Assembly (NCBI RefSeq): GCF_020640915.1
Contig: NZ_JADWDC010000045.1
Coordinates: forward strand, 1 to 40,072
Length of the DNA stretch: 40,072 nucleotides
Source of the DNA: Waterburya agarophytonicola KI4
GTDB taxonomy: Bacteria; Cyanobacteriota; Cyanobacteriia; Cyanobacteriales; Xenococcaceae
Direction of reading: 5' to 3'
Shown: in pieces, positions 25,664 to 36,726 of the stretch
Numbering within the stretch: the first letter of the stretch is position 1
How the letters are laid out: every line of letters starts with the position of its first letter
Translations under genes and position numbers: made by a program
Notes under the pieces: generated by a model
Database searches by the model: none
The model's input: the letters and a program-made list of their open reading frames with translations, nothing else
What the model was told of the DNA's origin: nothing

Positions 25664-28600
25664 ATGACTATGTTTAACACTGGGACTTTCTCTGTTGATG
25701 AAGATGGTCAAATTGAAGTCGACTATCTTTTTGATGGAGGTTGGTTTCGAGGAGAACTAGCTGTCTTTAGCCTAAAGGGAATGGAAGATTATGAACCTGG
25801 ATCTGAATCATTTATTCAAGAAGCAGCCAGAAGAGTTTTAACCAACTCCAAAGAAGGCAAAGTGATTCTTCAAGACGATCTTGAAGGTGCTAAGTTTAGT
25901 ACAGATTTACCTTGGGAAAGAGATTTTAATACGGGACAGTATCAAGGAGTTAAAACATTTAATCTAACTCCTGGGGATGAAGTCGCTTTAATGCTAGTGC
26001 AACACACTACTGTTCAAGAGACTTGGGAAAATCCGGGGAAAACTGGCGAGTTTGGCAAGCAAGTGATCTTCTCACTCCCCGAAGCTAATTTATCTGCTTC
26101 CTCCATGGATGGGTATGAAGTGATAGATGTTAATGGCAATGGCACAATTGCTTTTGAAGATGTACCCATTTTCCAAGCTGATAAAGACTATAACGATCTA
26201 ATTATCGATCTCCAAGGTTTAGAGGGGAATTTACCTACTTTATCAGACAATATCAATCAGACTCGGGACTGGCGTAAAACTCTAATTTTGTACGATAGGA
26301 AACTACAAAAATTATCAGATGACGAGCTGGTGATGCATCTAGAGTTCGACCTCGTTAGGGAAAACACCTTACCAGATTCATCTCCTCTCGGGGGAAACAA
26401 CCCAGGAAAATTAAGCAATGGGGCAGAATTTAGTAATGGTAGAGTCGATCTAGGCGATCGCAATGACATTATTAAAGTTGCTGACTCCCAAGACATTAAC
26501 CTCGGTACTCATTCCCAGCGCACAGTTTCTCTGTGGTTTAAAGTTGACAATAAAAATATTGGCAATGGCAAACAAATTATTTATGAAGAAGGTGGCTTCA
26601 ATGGCGGCGATGCAGGACTAAATATTTATATAGAAAACAGTCGACTCTATTTTGGTGGTTGGAATCGCGACCGCGGAAATTGGGCGGGGACTTATTTGTC
26701 TAGCGACGCTATTTACGCCGATACCTGGCATCATGCAGTCTTAGTTTTGGATGCAGAAGCGGGAGTTGGCACAACTCAACCAGAGGTTTTAACTGCCTAT
26801 CTCGATGGGGTGAAAATCGGCGTAGGGTCGGGAATCGAGCTTACATCCCATACCGATAATGTTGGTTTAGGGGGATTAAATGAAACTACCCGATTTCATA
26901 ACGGAGTGGGGCAAACCAATGAAGAACATAGTTCGATCGGCAGTTTGGCAGACGCTCGCATTTATAACCGAGCTTTGACCGAGTCAGAAATCTCTTTGTT
27001 ATATAATCCCAACCATGCGCCAGTAGCAAAAGACGATTTATCTACTACCATCGAAAACTCAGAGGTAATTATCTTTGCTATTGATTTACTTGCCAATGAT
27101 ACCGATCTTGATGGCAACACTTTGAACTTGGTCTCAGTGGATAATGCGATCGACGGTAATGTATCTCTCGATCTTGACGGAAATATAATCTTTGCTCCCG
27201 AACCAAATTTTAGCGGCGAAGCCAGCTTTGAATATACCATCAGCGACGATGTGGGGGAAATTGACACTGCCCAGGTTACAGTTAACGTACTTCCTGCCAA
27301 AGATCCTATAGCTTTGGGTACTAACCTCCATCCTTTGGCAGAATGGTCGCCCCAGTTGCCTTTTATTAATGCTTTTAAAACTGCTCGTAAATGGATTCCT
27401 CAAGACTGGGATCGGAAAACTAAATATCGCTGGTATCCCAATATTTGGGACACGGGAGAATTTAAAGAATTAGATTTGGATGAAAATGGTTGGGTCAAAT
27501 CTTTACCCGCACCAGAAGATTCCGAACAATATACCAGTGTCGGTACGATTATGTATCGCAATGTAGGTGAATATCCCGCAGGAAAATATGTTGTTCTTTA
27601 TGAGGGAGAGGGGTCTATTGTTTATGGGCTAGATGCGGTCAAAGATGAGACAGCGTCTACGACCGGTAGGGATGTAATTGATGTCAACCCTAGCAATGCT
27701 GGTATTTGGTTGCGCATCACACAAACCGATCCTAATGAAACAGGGGATTACATTAAAGATATTAAGGTTATTCATGAAGACTATGAATATGCCAGCAACC
27801 AAACTTTTAATCCCGAGTTTCTCGAAAAAGTTCAGCTCTTTGATACCATCCGTTTTATGGATTGGATGGAAACGAATAATTCTCACCAAGGAGAATGGAG
27901 TACCAGACCAACTCCTGATAATTCCCTCTTTTTTGGTGGGGTTGCCTCGGTGGAAGACATGGTGGAATTGGCTAACCGCACTCAGACTAATCCCTGGTTT
28001 AATATGCCCCACCAGGCGACAGATGAATATATCGCTAATTTTGCGAACTACGTTAAAGAAAATTTAGATCCCGAACTTAAAGTTTACGTAGAATACTCCA
28101 ACGAAGTTTGGGGTGGCTTGGCTCAAGGATGGTGGGTCGAACAACAGGGAAAATCAGAGTTTGCTGATTCAAAAGAAGGGAATTTTGCTAAACGAATAGA
28201 TTGGTTTAGCAAACGTACCACGGAGATTACCCAGATTTGGGACGAAGTTTATGGAGAGGAAAAAGAGCGAGTAATTGGGGTTATGGGGGTGCAGGCAGCA
28301 AACCTTTGGACGGGAAGAAGGGCATTAGATTATGCTTGGACAGATAATCCCCTCGACCATGAAGAGTATGGTATTGATGCCGTTGGTATTGGTCCTTATT
28401 TTGGTCGCTACCTGGGCAAACCTTACTTCGCTTCTCAGATGGAAGCATGGCTTGACGACGACGATCCCGACCTACCTTTGGATAATCTTTTCCAAGAAAT
28501 CACTGAGGGAGGAATTTTACAACATACACCCAAGCAAGGAGCTTTACAAGAAGCCTACGACTGGACGAGCAACTATGTAACTCTGGCGGAAGAACAGGAT

Positions 28601-29575
28601 CTGGATTTGCTGGCATACGAAGGCAGTCAGCACGTTACGGGAATTTATGGGACGCAATACAATCAAGCGATCGCCAATCTATTTATTGAAGCCAATCAAG
28701 ACCCCCGCATGGGAGAAATCTATCAAGAATACTTTACTACCCTTGATGAATTGGGAGTAGACCTTGCGGTCAACCATAATGATGTTAGCCCCTATAACCG
28801 ATGGGGTAGTTGGGGGACTTTGGAAAATATCCATCAAGAAGACTCGCCCAAATATAACGCCTTAAAATCTCTAACGGCTAAAAGTAATTTACCCCCCGTA
28901 TTAGGGGAGTTGGAGACTAATCTTGCCGACCTTAATATATTACTGGAGGGAGAATCTCTAGAGTTAGGGATTGAATATACCGATGTTGGACTGACTGACT
29001 ATCATTCTATTGAGTTTGATTGGGATGATGGCAGTGTTGCAGACGTAGAAGAAAAAGAACCTTTGTTGGGGGATTTAGGGGAAATATCGGGCAGTCATAT
29101 CTATCAAAAGCCCGGTATCTATAGCCCTACAGTCACAATTACCGACAATAAAAATCTAACTAGCAGCAAATCTTTGACCGTCTCTGTTGCCCAAAAAGTA
29201 GAGATCGACTGGAATCCTGATGTTGATAATTCCGATATCGACATAACAGGTAACGGCAATATCAAAGTAGCTATTTTAGGTCGGTCGAATTTCGATCCTG
29301 CAACTATCGACCCTACCACCATTAGGGCAGACGACGAGCGAGAGATTTTACTCAATGGTCGAGATATTAGTGCGATCGCTAATGACTTCGTCCTGAAAGA
29401 TAGCAATAGTGATGGGTTCTTAGATCTAGAGATTACTTTCTCTAAATCTAGCCTGAGAAATGTTGTTGATGTTGATTTAGAACCGTTTGTTAGCCAGCAG
29501 CAAATTTATTTATTTGGCAGTAGTTCGAGCTTGGCAGGAGGTTTTTTCTTGGGTACTGAGGAATTACGAGATTGA
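25664..29575 (+). CDS. Large modular protein 1: DUF4114-LamG-cadherin-like-barrel-PKD-C-domain
   Basis: A 1303-residue protein. Modules by residue: DUF4114 type (1-205, ending A172-D-K-D-Y-N-D-L), LamG/concanavalin-like (225-450, W354-HH and NRAL), tandem cadherin-like (452-545), glycosidase-like barrel (about 550-1070), PKD-like (1078-1176, FDWDDGS), and a C-terminal module with DSNSDGFLDLEITF, a calcium-site-like loop (1179-1303). In the barrel, E-Y-S-N813-E814-V-W and L-A-Y985-E986-G-S-Q-H are the likely acid/base and nucleophile motifs of a clan GH-A-type fold. The barrel resembles proteins annotated as cellulose-binding in other bacteria; activity is not known. No Sec signal is visible. 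Two ATGs (25664, 25670) are possible starts. Confidence 0.88.
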   Translation: MTMFNTGTFSVDEDGQIEVDYLFDGGWFRGELAVFSLKGMEDYEPGSESFIQEAARRVLTNSKEGKVILQDDLEGAKFSTDLPWERDFNTGQYQGVKTFNLTPGDEVALMLVQHTTVQETWENPGKTGEFGKQVIFSLPEANLSASSMDGYEVIDVNGNGTIAFEDVPIFQADKDYNDLIIDLQGLEGNLPTLSDNINQTRDWRKTLILYDRKLQKLSDDELVMHLEFDLVRENTLPDSSPLGGNNPGKLSNGAEFSNGRVDLGDRNDIIKVADSQDINLGTHSQRTVSLWFKVDNKNIGNGKQIIYEEGGFNGGDAGLNIYIENSRLYFGGWNRDRGNWAGTYLSSDAIYADTWHHAVLVLDAEAGVGTTQPEVLTAYLDGVKIGVGSGIELTSHTDNVGLGGLNETTRFHNGVGQTNEEHSSIGSLADARIYNRALTESEISLLYNPNHAPVAKDDLSTTIENSEVIIFAIDLLANDTDLDGNTLNLVSVDNAIDGNVSLDLDGNIIFAPEPNFSGEASFEYTISDDVGEIDTAQVTVNVLPAKDPIALGTNLHPLAEWSPQLPFINAFKTARKWIPQDWDRKTKYRWYPNIWDTGEFKELDLDENGWVKSLPAPEDSEQYTSVGTIMYRNVGEYPAGKYVVLYEGEGSIVYGLDAVKDETASTTGRDVIDVNPSNAGIWLRITQTDPNETGDYIKDIKVIHEDYEYASNQTFNPEFLEKVQLFDTIRFMDWMETNNSHQGEWSTRPTPDNSLFFGGVASVEDMVELANRTQTNPWFNMPHQATDEYIANFANYVKENLDPELKVYVEYSNEVWGGLAQGWWVEQQGKSEFADSKEGNFAKRIDWFSKRTTEITQIWDEVYGEEKERVIGVMGVQAANLWTGRRALDYAWTDNPLDHEEYGIDAVGIGPYFGRYLGKPYFASQMEAWLDDDDPDLPLDNLFQEITEGGILQHTPKQGALQEAYDWTSNYVTLAEEQDLDLLAYEGSQHVTGIYGTQYNQAIANLFIEANQDPRMGEIYQEYFTTLDELGVDLAVNHNDVSPYNRWGSWGTLENIHQEDSPKYNALKSLTAKSNLPPVLGELETNLADLNILLEGESLELGIEYTDVGLTDYHSIEFDWDDGSVADVEEKEPLLGDLGEISGSHIYQKPGIYSPTVTITDNKNLTSSKSLTVSVAQKVEIDWNPDVDNSDIDITGNGNIKVAILGRSNFDPATIDPTTIRADDEREILLNGRDISAIANDFVLKDSNSDGFLDLEITFSKSSLRNVVDVDLEPFVSQQQIYLFGSSSSLAGGFFLGTEELRD

Positions 29576-29640
29576 TACACGACAAAACGATAAACGATCG
29601 AATAAAAATTTTTAAGTTATTTCTAGCAGGAGAGTGAAAT

Positions 29641-32600
29641 ATGAACGAGCAAACAGGAATTTTTAAGGTTGATTCTAGCGGTGAAATTGCAGTCGACTAT
29701 CTTTTTGACGGGGGATGGTTTCGCGGAGAATTAGGAGTTTTTAGCCTCGCAGGAATGGAGGATTATGAACCAGGAGAAACAGCATTTATTAAGGAGGCTG
29801 CTCGTCGGGCATCAAGTAATTCCGAACAAGGACATATCTTAATTAGTGATGAAATAGAAGGAGCAAAATTTTCTGCCGACTTACCTTGGGAGAGAAATTT
29901 TAATACTGGAACATATCAAGGAATTAAAACCTTTAATCTTACTCCTGGGGATGAAGTCGGATTAATGATGGTGCAGAACAACACCATTAGCAAGACTCAA
30001 AAACAACCCCAGAAAACTAGCGAGTTTGGCAAGACAGTAATCTTTTCGATGCCCGAAGCCAATCCTTTCAATTCGTCTTCTAACGGGAATGAAATAGTCG
30101 ATGTCAATGGCAGCGGGACGATCGCTTGGGAAGATGTTCCCCTAGCCCAAGCAGACAAGGACTATAATGATTTGATTTTAGACCTCCAAGGACTAGAAAG
30201 CAATCTTGCTACCCTTTCAGATAATATCAATCCCACAAGGGATTGGCGGAAAAGCGTTGTTTTATGGGATGGAGATTTAGCTCAATTATCAGATGACGAT
30301 CTGGTAATGCATCTAGAATTAGATGAGGAGAAGAAAAAGACAGCATCAGACTCTTCTCCTGAAGGTAAAAATAATCAGGGAAAACTAAATAAAGGTGCTA
30401 AATTCCGCGATGGTGTAGTGGAATTGGATGGCAAAAATGATTTCATTGAAGTCAAAGATTCTAGCGATATTAATACTAATACCCATGCCAAACGCACTAT
30501 TTCTATTTGGTTTAAGGTAGACGATAAAGATATTGCCAATCGCCAGCAAATTATCTACGAAGAAGGAGGCTACCAAAAAGATGATGGTGGACTCAATATT
30601 TATATAGAAGATGGTCAAATTTATTTTGGCGGTTGGAATCGTAGTGGGGGTAACTGGACTGGGACTTATTTAGCTAGCGACGATTTAAGTTCTAATACTT
30701 GGCATCACGCGGTTTTAGTTTTGGATGCAGAACCAGGAGTCAATACCGTCCAAGAAGATGCTTTTACCGCTTATTTAGATGGGGTAAAAATTAGCTCTGG
30801 GGAAGGAATGGAATTAACTTCCCATAGCGATGATATTGGTATTGGCGGTTTAAACGAAACTACCAAATTTCACGACGAACCAGGGTCGAAAAATAGCAAG
30901 CTGAGTTTGGGTGGCAGTATCGATGATGTTCGCCTATATAATCGCGCTTTAAGCCCGCGAGAAATATCTTACTTGTTCAGTCCCAACCACGATCCCAGTG
31001 CCGTAGACGACGAGGTTCTGACCGTAGCCAATACAGAAGTTATTCTTTTGGCTTCTAGCCTTCTGGACAATGATAGCGATCGCGATCGCAATCGTTTAAC
31101 CTTAACAGCAGTGGATAATGCTGTTAACGGTACTGTCACAATCGACGAAGCGGGTAATGTCGTTTTTACTCCCGCAGCAGGTTTTGAGGGAGATGCTAGC
31201 TTTGAATATACCGTTAATGACGGAAAGGGTGGAAGCGATACTGCCACAGTTGCCGTAACCGTACTTCCTGCTAGCGAACCAATTCCTTTAGGCACAAATC
31301 TACACCGCCTGGCTGATTGGTCGCCCCAATTCCCTTTTCTCAATGCTTTTGAATCTGCCCGCCAGTGGATTCCCCAGTCTTGGGGCGTAATCCCCAAAGA
31401 AGAAGGGGTAGGTTTTCAATATGTCTGGGATACGGGAGAATTTGCCGATATAGATCTAGATGCTGATGGCTGGGTCAAGACTTTACCCGCACCCGAAGAC
31501 GAGCCTGAATATAGCAGCGTCACTACTGTGATGTTTCGTAACGTAGGGGATTATCCAGGGGGAAAATATGTTGTCCTTTATGAAGGAGAAGGGACGATTG
31601 AATACGGTCTTGATGCGGTTAAAGACAAATCAGCTTCTACTCCAGGACGAGATGTAATTGATGTGTCTCCTTCTGCGGCGGGTATATTATTACGCATCAC
31701 CGAGACAGATCCTGATGAAACTGGGGAATATCTACGGGATATTCAAGTAATACCCGAAGAATATGAATACGCTCAAGATCAAATCTTTAATCCACAATTT
31801 CTGGAAACAAATCAGCATTTTAATACCCTGCGGTTTATGGATTGGATGGCAACCAATCATTCAACTCAAGGAGAATGGAGCGATCGCCCTACCCCAGACA
31901 GTTCCATCTTTTCAGGAGAAATTGCTTCAATTGAGGCAATGGTGGAATTGGCAAATCGTACCGATACCGATCCTTGGTTTACCATGCCTCACATGGCGAC
32001 GGACGAATATGTTACCAATTTTGCCCAATACGTCAAGGATAATTTAGATCCCGAACTTAAAGTTTACGTCGAATATTCTAACGAGGTTTGGAATAATGAC
32101 TTTGCCCAAGGCTGGTGGATTGAAAACCAGGGAAAAGAAGAGTTTGTTGATTCTACCATTGGTGACTTTGGCAAGCGGATGGATTGGTTTGGCAAGCGCA
32201 CTACCGAAATCACCCAAATGTGGGATGAGGTATATGGAGAAGATAAAGAACGAGTTATTGGAGTAATCGGGGCGCAGGCTGCTAACAATTGGACTGCCAG
32301 ACGACCTTTAGCTTATTCTTGGACTGATACCCCTCTTTCTCATGAAGAATACGGCATAGATGCGATCGCCATCGCTCCTTATTTTGGTAGCTATATTGGA
32401 CAACCAAAATATGAAGCAGAGCTTGAAAGCTGGATCGATAGTGAAGACGAAGATAGCGAAAATCTTGCTCTCGATAATCTCTTTGTCGAAATAAACGAAG
32501 GAGGGGCTTTAGACTATGCTCCCCCCCAAGGAGCATTGCAGCAAGCCTATACCTGGACGGAAGGCTATGCAGTCCTAGCAGATTCCCATGGCTTGGATTT

Positions 32601-33576
32601 GCTGACTTACGAAAGCGGTCAACATCTCAATGGCAGCCGCGGTGTTGAAGAAAATGAAGCGATCGGCGATCTGTTTATTGCAGCTAATCGAGATCCGCGC
32701 ATGGGTCAAATCTATCAAGAGTATTTTACTACCCTCAATGAGTTGGGCGTAGATTTATCGCTCAACTATACCGATGTCAGTCGATATAACAAATATGGTA
32801 GTTGGGGACTTCTAGAAAATATTGGGCAAACAGACTCGCCAAAATACAACGCTATCAAAAACGCTTCGACGAAAGTTACCAATGACTTACCCCCCGAACT
32901 AGGCAAAATCAATACTAACCTAGGTAGTCTCAATATTCTTTTAGTAGGGGAATCCCTAGACCTAAATTTCAATTACACCGATGTCGGCTTAACTGACTAT
33001 CACGAAATTGAATTTGATTGGGGCGATGACACAGCCCTAGATATCTTAGAACAAGAACCATTATTAGGAGAAGTTGGCAAAGTTGCTACTAGTCACTCAT
33101 ATAGCAACCCTGGTATATATGAACCTGTGGTAACCATAACTGACGATGACAATCTTTCTACTAGTAAGTCTTTAACCGTTACCGTAGCCAAAAAAGTAGC
33201 CATAAACTGGAATTTCGACTCAAATAATTCCGATCTTAATTTATCTGGAAACGGTTCAATTAAAGTGGCTATTTGGGGTACGACGGATTTTGACCCCACT
33301 ACGATTGACCCCACTAGTATTAGAGCCGATGACAATCGAGATATATTGCTCGACGGTCAAGACGTTAGTGCGATCGCTAATGATTTTCAGTTTAGAGATC
33401 TCAATAGCGATGGGTTAACAGATTTGGAAATTACTTTTTCAAAATCAGAGTTGAGGGGAATTGTTGAAACCAATTCCGAACCATTCTTAAGCGAGCAGCA
33501 GATCTATTTATTCGGTAGTGCCGCTCAACCAGATGGGAGTTTTTTCTTGGGTATGGAACAAGCAGATTTATCTTAA
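29641..33576 (+). CDS. Large modular protein 2: same architecture as protein 1
   Basis: A 1311-residue paralogue that keeps the whole order of protein 1: DUF4114 type (about 1-205), LamG-like (about 225-450), cadherin-like (about 455-545), barrel (about 550-1075), PKD-like and C-terminal module. The putative catalytic motifs are intact: E-Y-S-N-E815-V-W-N and L-T-Y-E991-S-G-Q-H. The APYFGSYIG loop and MDWM-x-TN block are also present. AGGAG at 29628-29632 lies eight bases before the ATG. It follows protein 1 by 65 bases. No signal peptide or membrane segment. Likely a secreted polysaccharide-active or -binding protein. Confidence 0.88.
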   Translation: MNEQTGIFKVDSSGEIAVDYLFDGGWFRGELGVFSLAGMEDYEPGETAFIKEAARRASSNSEQGHILISDEIEGAKFSADLPWERNFNTGTYQGIKTFNLTPGDEVGLMMVQNNTISKTQKQPQKTSEFGKTVIFSMPEANPFNSSSNGNEIVDVNGSGTIAWEDVPLAQADKDYNDLILDLQGLESNLATLSDNINPTRDWRKSVVLWDGDLAQLSDDDLVMHLELDEEKKKTASDSSPEGKNNQGKLNKGAKFRDGVVELDGKNDFIEVKDSSDINTNTHAKRTISIWFKVDDKDIANRQQIIYEEGGYQKDDGGLNIYIEDGQIYFGGWNRSGGNWTGTYLASDDLSSNTWHHAVLVLDAEPGVNTVQEDAFTAYLDGVKISSGEGMELTSHSDDIGIGGLNETTKFHDEPGSKNSKLSLGGSIDDVRLYNRALSPREISYLFSPNHDPSAVDDEVLTVANTEVILLASSLLDNDSDRDRNRLTLTAVDNAVNGTVTIDEAGNVVFTPAAGFEGDASFEYTVNDGKGGSDTATVAVTVLPASEPIPLGTNLHRLADWSPQFPFLNAFESARQWIPQSWGVIPKEEGVGFQYVWDTGEFADIDLDADGWVKTLPAPEDEPEYSSVTTVMFRNVGDYPGGKYVVLYEGEGTIEYGLDAVKDKSASTPGRDVIDVSPSAAGILLRITETDPDETGEYLRDIQVIPEEYEYAQDQIFNPQFLETNQHFNTLRFMDWMATNHSTQGEWSDRPTPDSSIFSGEIASIEAMVELANRTDTDPWFTMPHMATDEYVTNFAQYVKDNLDPELKVYVEYSNEVWNNDFAQGWWIENQGKEEFVDSTIGDFGKRMDWFGKRTTEITQMWDEVYGEDKERVIGVIGAQAANNWTARRPLAYSWTDTPLSHEEYGIDAIAIAPYFGSYIGQPKYEAELESWIDSEDEDSENLALDNLFVEINEGGALDYAPPQGALQQAYTWTEGYAVLADSHGLDLLTYESGQHLNGSRGVEENEAIGDLFIAANRDPRMGQIYQEYFTTLNELGVDLSLNYTDVSRYNKYGSWGLLENIGQTDSPKYNAIKNASTKVTNDLPPELGKINTNLGSLNILLVGESLDLNFNYTDVGLTDYHEIEFDWGDDTALDILEQEPLLGEVGKVATSHSYSNPGIYEPVVTITDDDNLSTSKSLTVTVAKKVAINWNFDSNNSDLNLSGNGSIKVAIWGTTDFDPTTIDPTSIRADDNRDILLDGQDVSAIANDFQFRDLNSDGLTDLEITFSKSELRGIVETNSEPFLSEQQIYLFGSAAQPDGSFFLGMEQADLS

Positions 33577-33638
33577 TCGCGTTATCTGGTCTATTTTCTA
33601 CTTTCGTTTTTGTATATCTAACCAAATGTTTAAAGTAA

Positions 33639-36600
33639 ATGCAGAACAATAATCAATCACCAGCACTTCAGTTTGAAGGAGAGTATAACTTTGGCACAGA
33701 AGGACAACCTGGCGTTTACGACCGGCGTACCATTTCTTTGTGGTTTAAAGTTGACGAGCTACAAAACAATCAAGAACTAGTAATTTATGAAGAAAATGGC
33801 ACGACGGAGGGTTTAAATATCTATGTCAAAGACAGTCGTTTATTCTTCGATACTTGGAATCAGACTGGGAATGAATGGTCGGGGAGTTATGCTTCTAGCA
33901 ATGCTATTACCTCCGACACTTGGCATCATGTAGGATTAATTCTAGATCGAGAATTGGAGAACGATTTCATTGCTTACCTCGACGGAACAAATATTGACGA
34001 GGGAGAAGGTAACCCTACAGATAAAGTTGATGTGGGTATTGGTGGTTTAAGTCCATCTGGGGAATTAGAAGAAGATTCGGTTAATTCTGGATATAGCGTC
34101 AAAAATATTGGAGTATACGATCGCGTTTTAACTCAAGCGGAACTAGAATTGATCTTCGATCCCAACTACGAGCCAGAACCAGTTAAGGATAGTGCTGTAA
34201 CCATTGAAAATACAGAAGTTATCTTGCTTGCTTCTCGACTATTGGCTAATGATTTAGATGCCAACGGCGATCGCTTAACTATTAAAGGAGTTGGGAATGC
34301 TACTGATGGTCAGGTGGCTCAGAATAGTGACGGTAATATTATTTTCACCCCAGCATTTGGCTTCAGTGGTGAAGCTAGCTTTGAATATATAGTAGAAGAT
34401 AATGCTGGCAAAGCATCTACTGCTACAGTAACGGTTGACGTCCTCTCAGAAAATCGCTCTGTTCCCATCGGTACTGGTCTTCATCGCGTTGAAGGAGTAT
34501 CCCCAGAGTTACCTTTTCTCAACGGTATCAAAACTGCTCCAGGGTGGTTGACTCAAGACTACAATGTAACTACAGATGATCAGGGAAATTTCATTAATGT
34601 TTGGAATACAGCGGAAAACAACCTTTTAGATTTAGATGAAAATGGTTGGATCAAAACCATTCCCGATCCTGAAGATGACCCCCAATATTCCAGTGTCGGG
34701 ATGTTACTTTACCGCAATTTGAATTATTATCCCGACGGTAAGTATGTCGTGCTATATGAGGGAGAAGGTTCAATTGAATATAATTTTGATGCCCGAATAG
34801 ATCAATCTGAATCTGCTCCTGGTAGACATGTCTTAAACGTAAACCCCAGCAGTAACGGTGTCTGGCTGAGAATTACCGACACCGACCCCAATGAAACGGG
34901 CGACTATATTCGCAATATTCGTGTCGTACCCGAAGAATATGAAGATATAGCCGAAGAAACGTACAATCCAGACTTTATCAACACCATAGCCAACTTTGAC
35001 ACTTTAAACTATTTAAACTGGGCGGGAATTAATAGCTCGACGGAAATTGAGTGGAGCGATCGCTCTACTCCTAAAAGCTCTATTTTCGCTGAAGATCTGG
35101 TATCCATTGAAGAGATGGTGGAGCTTGCCAATCAAACCCAAACTAATCCTTGGTTTCATCTTCCCCACCAGGCTACCGATGAATATGTGACTAACTTTGC
35201 CGAATATGTGGCGGAAAACCTCAATCCAGAATTGGATGTGTACTTAGAATATTCCCATGAAATTTGGAATCCTAGTTACGATCAGGCTCGCTGGATTAGA
35301 GAGGAGGGAGAAGCTCAATGGTCGGATAATAGCTTTGTTGGTGGTTTTGGCAAACGGTTAGATTGGTATAGCCAGCGCACTGTTGAAGTTACCCAAATCT
35401 GGGAGGAAGTATTTGCTGAGGAGAAAGAAAGAGTAATTGGCATAGTTGGGGGAGAAGCAGCTAATACCGCTACCATTGATCGCATCCTAGAATATAATTG
35501 GGCGGAAGATCCTTTATCCAATGAAGAATATGGCATAGATGCGATCGCTATTGCCCCCGATACCGCTTCCTATTTAGAAAATCCCGCCATTGCAGATGAA
35601 GTTGCCAGTTGGACTACCGATAGTGATGGTGGAATAGATAAATTATTTACCGAACTCACAGAAGGCGGATTAGTTAGTAATAGCCCCTCTGGAGGAGCTT
35701 TTCAGCAAGCCTACGACTACACGGAGACTTATTCAAACATAGCCGACTTAGAAAACTTAGACTTAATTACCTATGAAGTCGGTCAAAAACTTCCCGTAAA
35801 CTTTGGCGGTAATAATAACCAGGCGATCAAGAATTTGTTTAACACCGCCAAGAGAGATCCTCGTATGGAAGAACTTTCTCAAGAATATTTCACTACTCTT
35901 AGTGAAACAGGGGCAGATCTTTCCACCAGCTTTAACGATCCTAATGCTTATAATCAATGGGGTAGCTGGTGGAAAATGGATGAAAATAATCTCAATGGTT
36001 CGACCAAGTTAGAAACGATAACTTCTTTAATCGCCAAAAATGATTATTCTCTTGCTCCCCAAATAGGAGTACTAGAAAGTAATCTTTCTCGACTCAATTT
36101 AATCTTAGAAGGTGATTCTTTAGAATTAGCTACTAACTATACTGATGTTAATACCGAAGAAGAACATAGCTTCAAGTTGGATTGGGGAGACAATAGCGAG
36201 GTAGTTGAAGAACAGCAAGATCCTCTATTGGGCAAGGCAGGTGACATATCCGCTAGTCATATTTACGATAGGGAAGGAAATTATACCGTCAGCTTAACCA
36301 TCACTGATCAGCAAGAAAAAGTTGCCCAAGAAGACATATCTTTTTCTGTCGCTAAAAAAATCACGATAGATTGGAAACCCTACTCTACAAGCCAACAAAC
36401 AGATTTAGGGGAAAATGGTCAAGTACAAGTGGCAATTTTTGGTCGAGAAGATTTTGCCGTCACAGATATTGAACCTACTTCAGTCAAAGCTAGCGATCGC
36501 AAAAATGCTCTACTAAATGAAGATGGTGTAAGTGCTTCAGCCGATCTCACTGAATCACGAGATGTTAACGGTGATGGATTTGCCGATTTAATTTTCTCTT

Positions 36601-36725
36601 TTGATAAAGCAATTTTAAGATCTGCGATCGCAACCGATGACGAGTCGATGATCAATGATAATGAACTGTATTTATTTGGTAGCAATTCTGCGTTAGATAG
36701 TGGTTTCTTTTTAGGAATGGAATAG
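33639..36725 (+). CDS. Large modular protein 3: no DUF4114 module, diverged barrel
   Basis: A 1028-residue paralogue lacking the DUF4114 module. It begins within the LamG-like fold (1-175), then cadherin-like (178-269), barrel (about 275-800), PKD-like (about 805-905) and C-terminal module. The barrel is the most diverged of the four: the acid/base motif reads E-Y-S-H540-E541-I-W instead of S-N-E, the second motif is Y-E713-V-G-Q-K instead of Q-H, and the PYFG loop is PDTA. The two glutamates remain, but surrounding residues do not, so it may be a pseudoenzyme or have changed specificity. No clear ribosome-binding site. It follows protein 2 by 62 bases. Confidence 0.85.
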   Translation: MQNNNQSPALQFEGEYNFGTEGQPGVYDRRTISLWFKVDELQNNQELVIYEENGTTEGLNIYVKDSRLFFDTWNQTGNEWSGSYASSNAITSDTWHHVGLILDRELENDFIAYLDGTNIDEGEGNPTDKVDVGIGGLSPSGELEEDSVNSGYSVKNIGVYDRVLTQAELELIFDPNYEPEPVKDSAVTIENTEVILLASRLLANDLDANGDRLTIKGVGNATDGQVAQNSDGNIIFTPAFGFSGEASFEYIVEDNAGKASTATVTVDVLSENRSVPIGTGLHRVEGVSPELPFLNGIKTAPGWLTQDYNVTTDDQGNFINVWNTAENNLLDLDENGWIKTIPDPEDDPQYSSVGMLLYRNLNYYPDGKYVVLYEGEGSIEYNFDARIDQSESAPGRHVLNVNPSSNGVWLRITDTDPNETGDYIRNIRVVPEEYEDIAEETYNPDFINTIANFDTLNYLNWAGINSSTEIEWSDRSTPKSSIFAEDLVSIEEMVELANQTQTNPWFHLPHQATDEYVTNFAEYVAENLNPELDVYLEYSHEIWNPSYDQARWIREEGEAQWSDNSFVGGFGKRLDWYSQRTVEVTQIWEEVFAEEKERVIGIVGGEAANTATIDRILEYNWAEDPLSNEEYGIDAIAIAPDTASYLENPAIADEVASWTTDSDGGIDKLFTELTEGGLVSNSPSGGAFQQAYDYTETYSNIADLENLDLITYEVGQKLPVNFGGNNNQAIKNLFNTAKRDPRMEELSQEYFTTLSETGADLSTSFNDPNAYNQWGSWWKMDENNLNGSTKLETITSLIAKNDYSLAPQIGVLESNLSRLNLILEGDSLELATNYTDVNTEEEHSFKLDWGDNSEVVEEQQDPLLGKAGDISASHIYDREGNYTVSLTITDQQEKVAQEDISFSVAKKITIDWKPYSTSQQTDLGENGQVQVAIFGREDFAVTDIEPTSVKASDRKNALLNEDGVSASADLTESRDVNGDGFADLIFSFDKAILRSAIATDDESMINDNELYLFGSNSALDSGFFLGME

Positions 36726-36726
36726 T

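Noticed and set aside
27629-28580. Several frames of 80-130 codons on both strands inside large protein 1 (and similar ones in proteins 2-4)
   Set aside because: They are other-frame readings of the conserved barrel sequence; they match each other only because the paralogues match.
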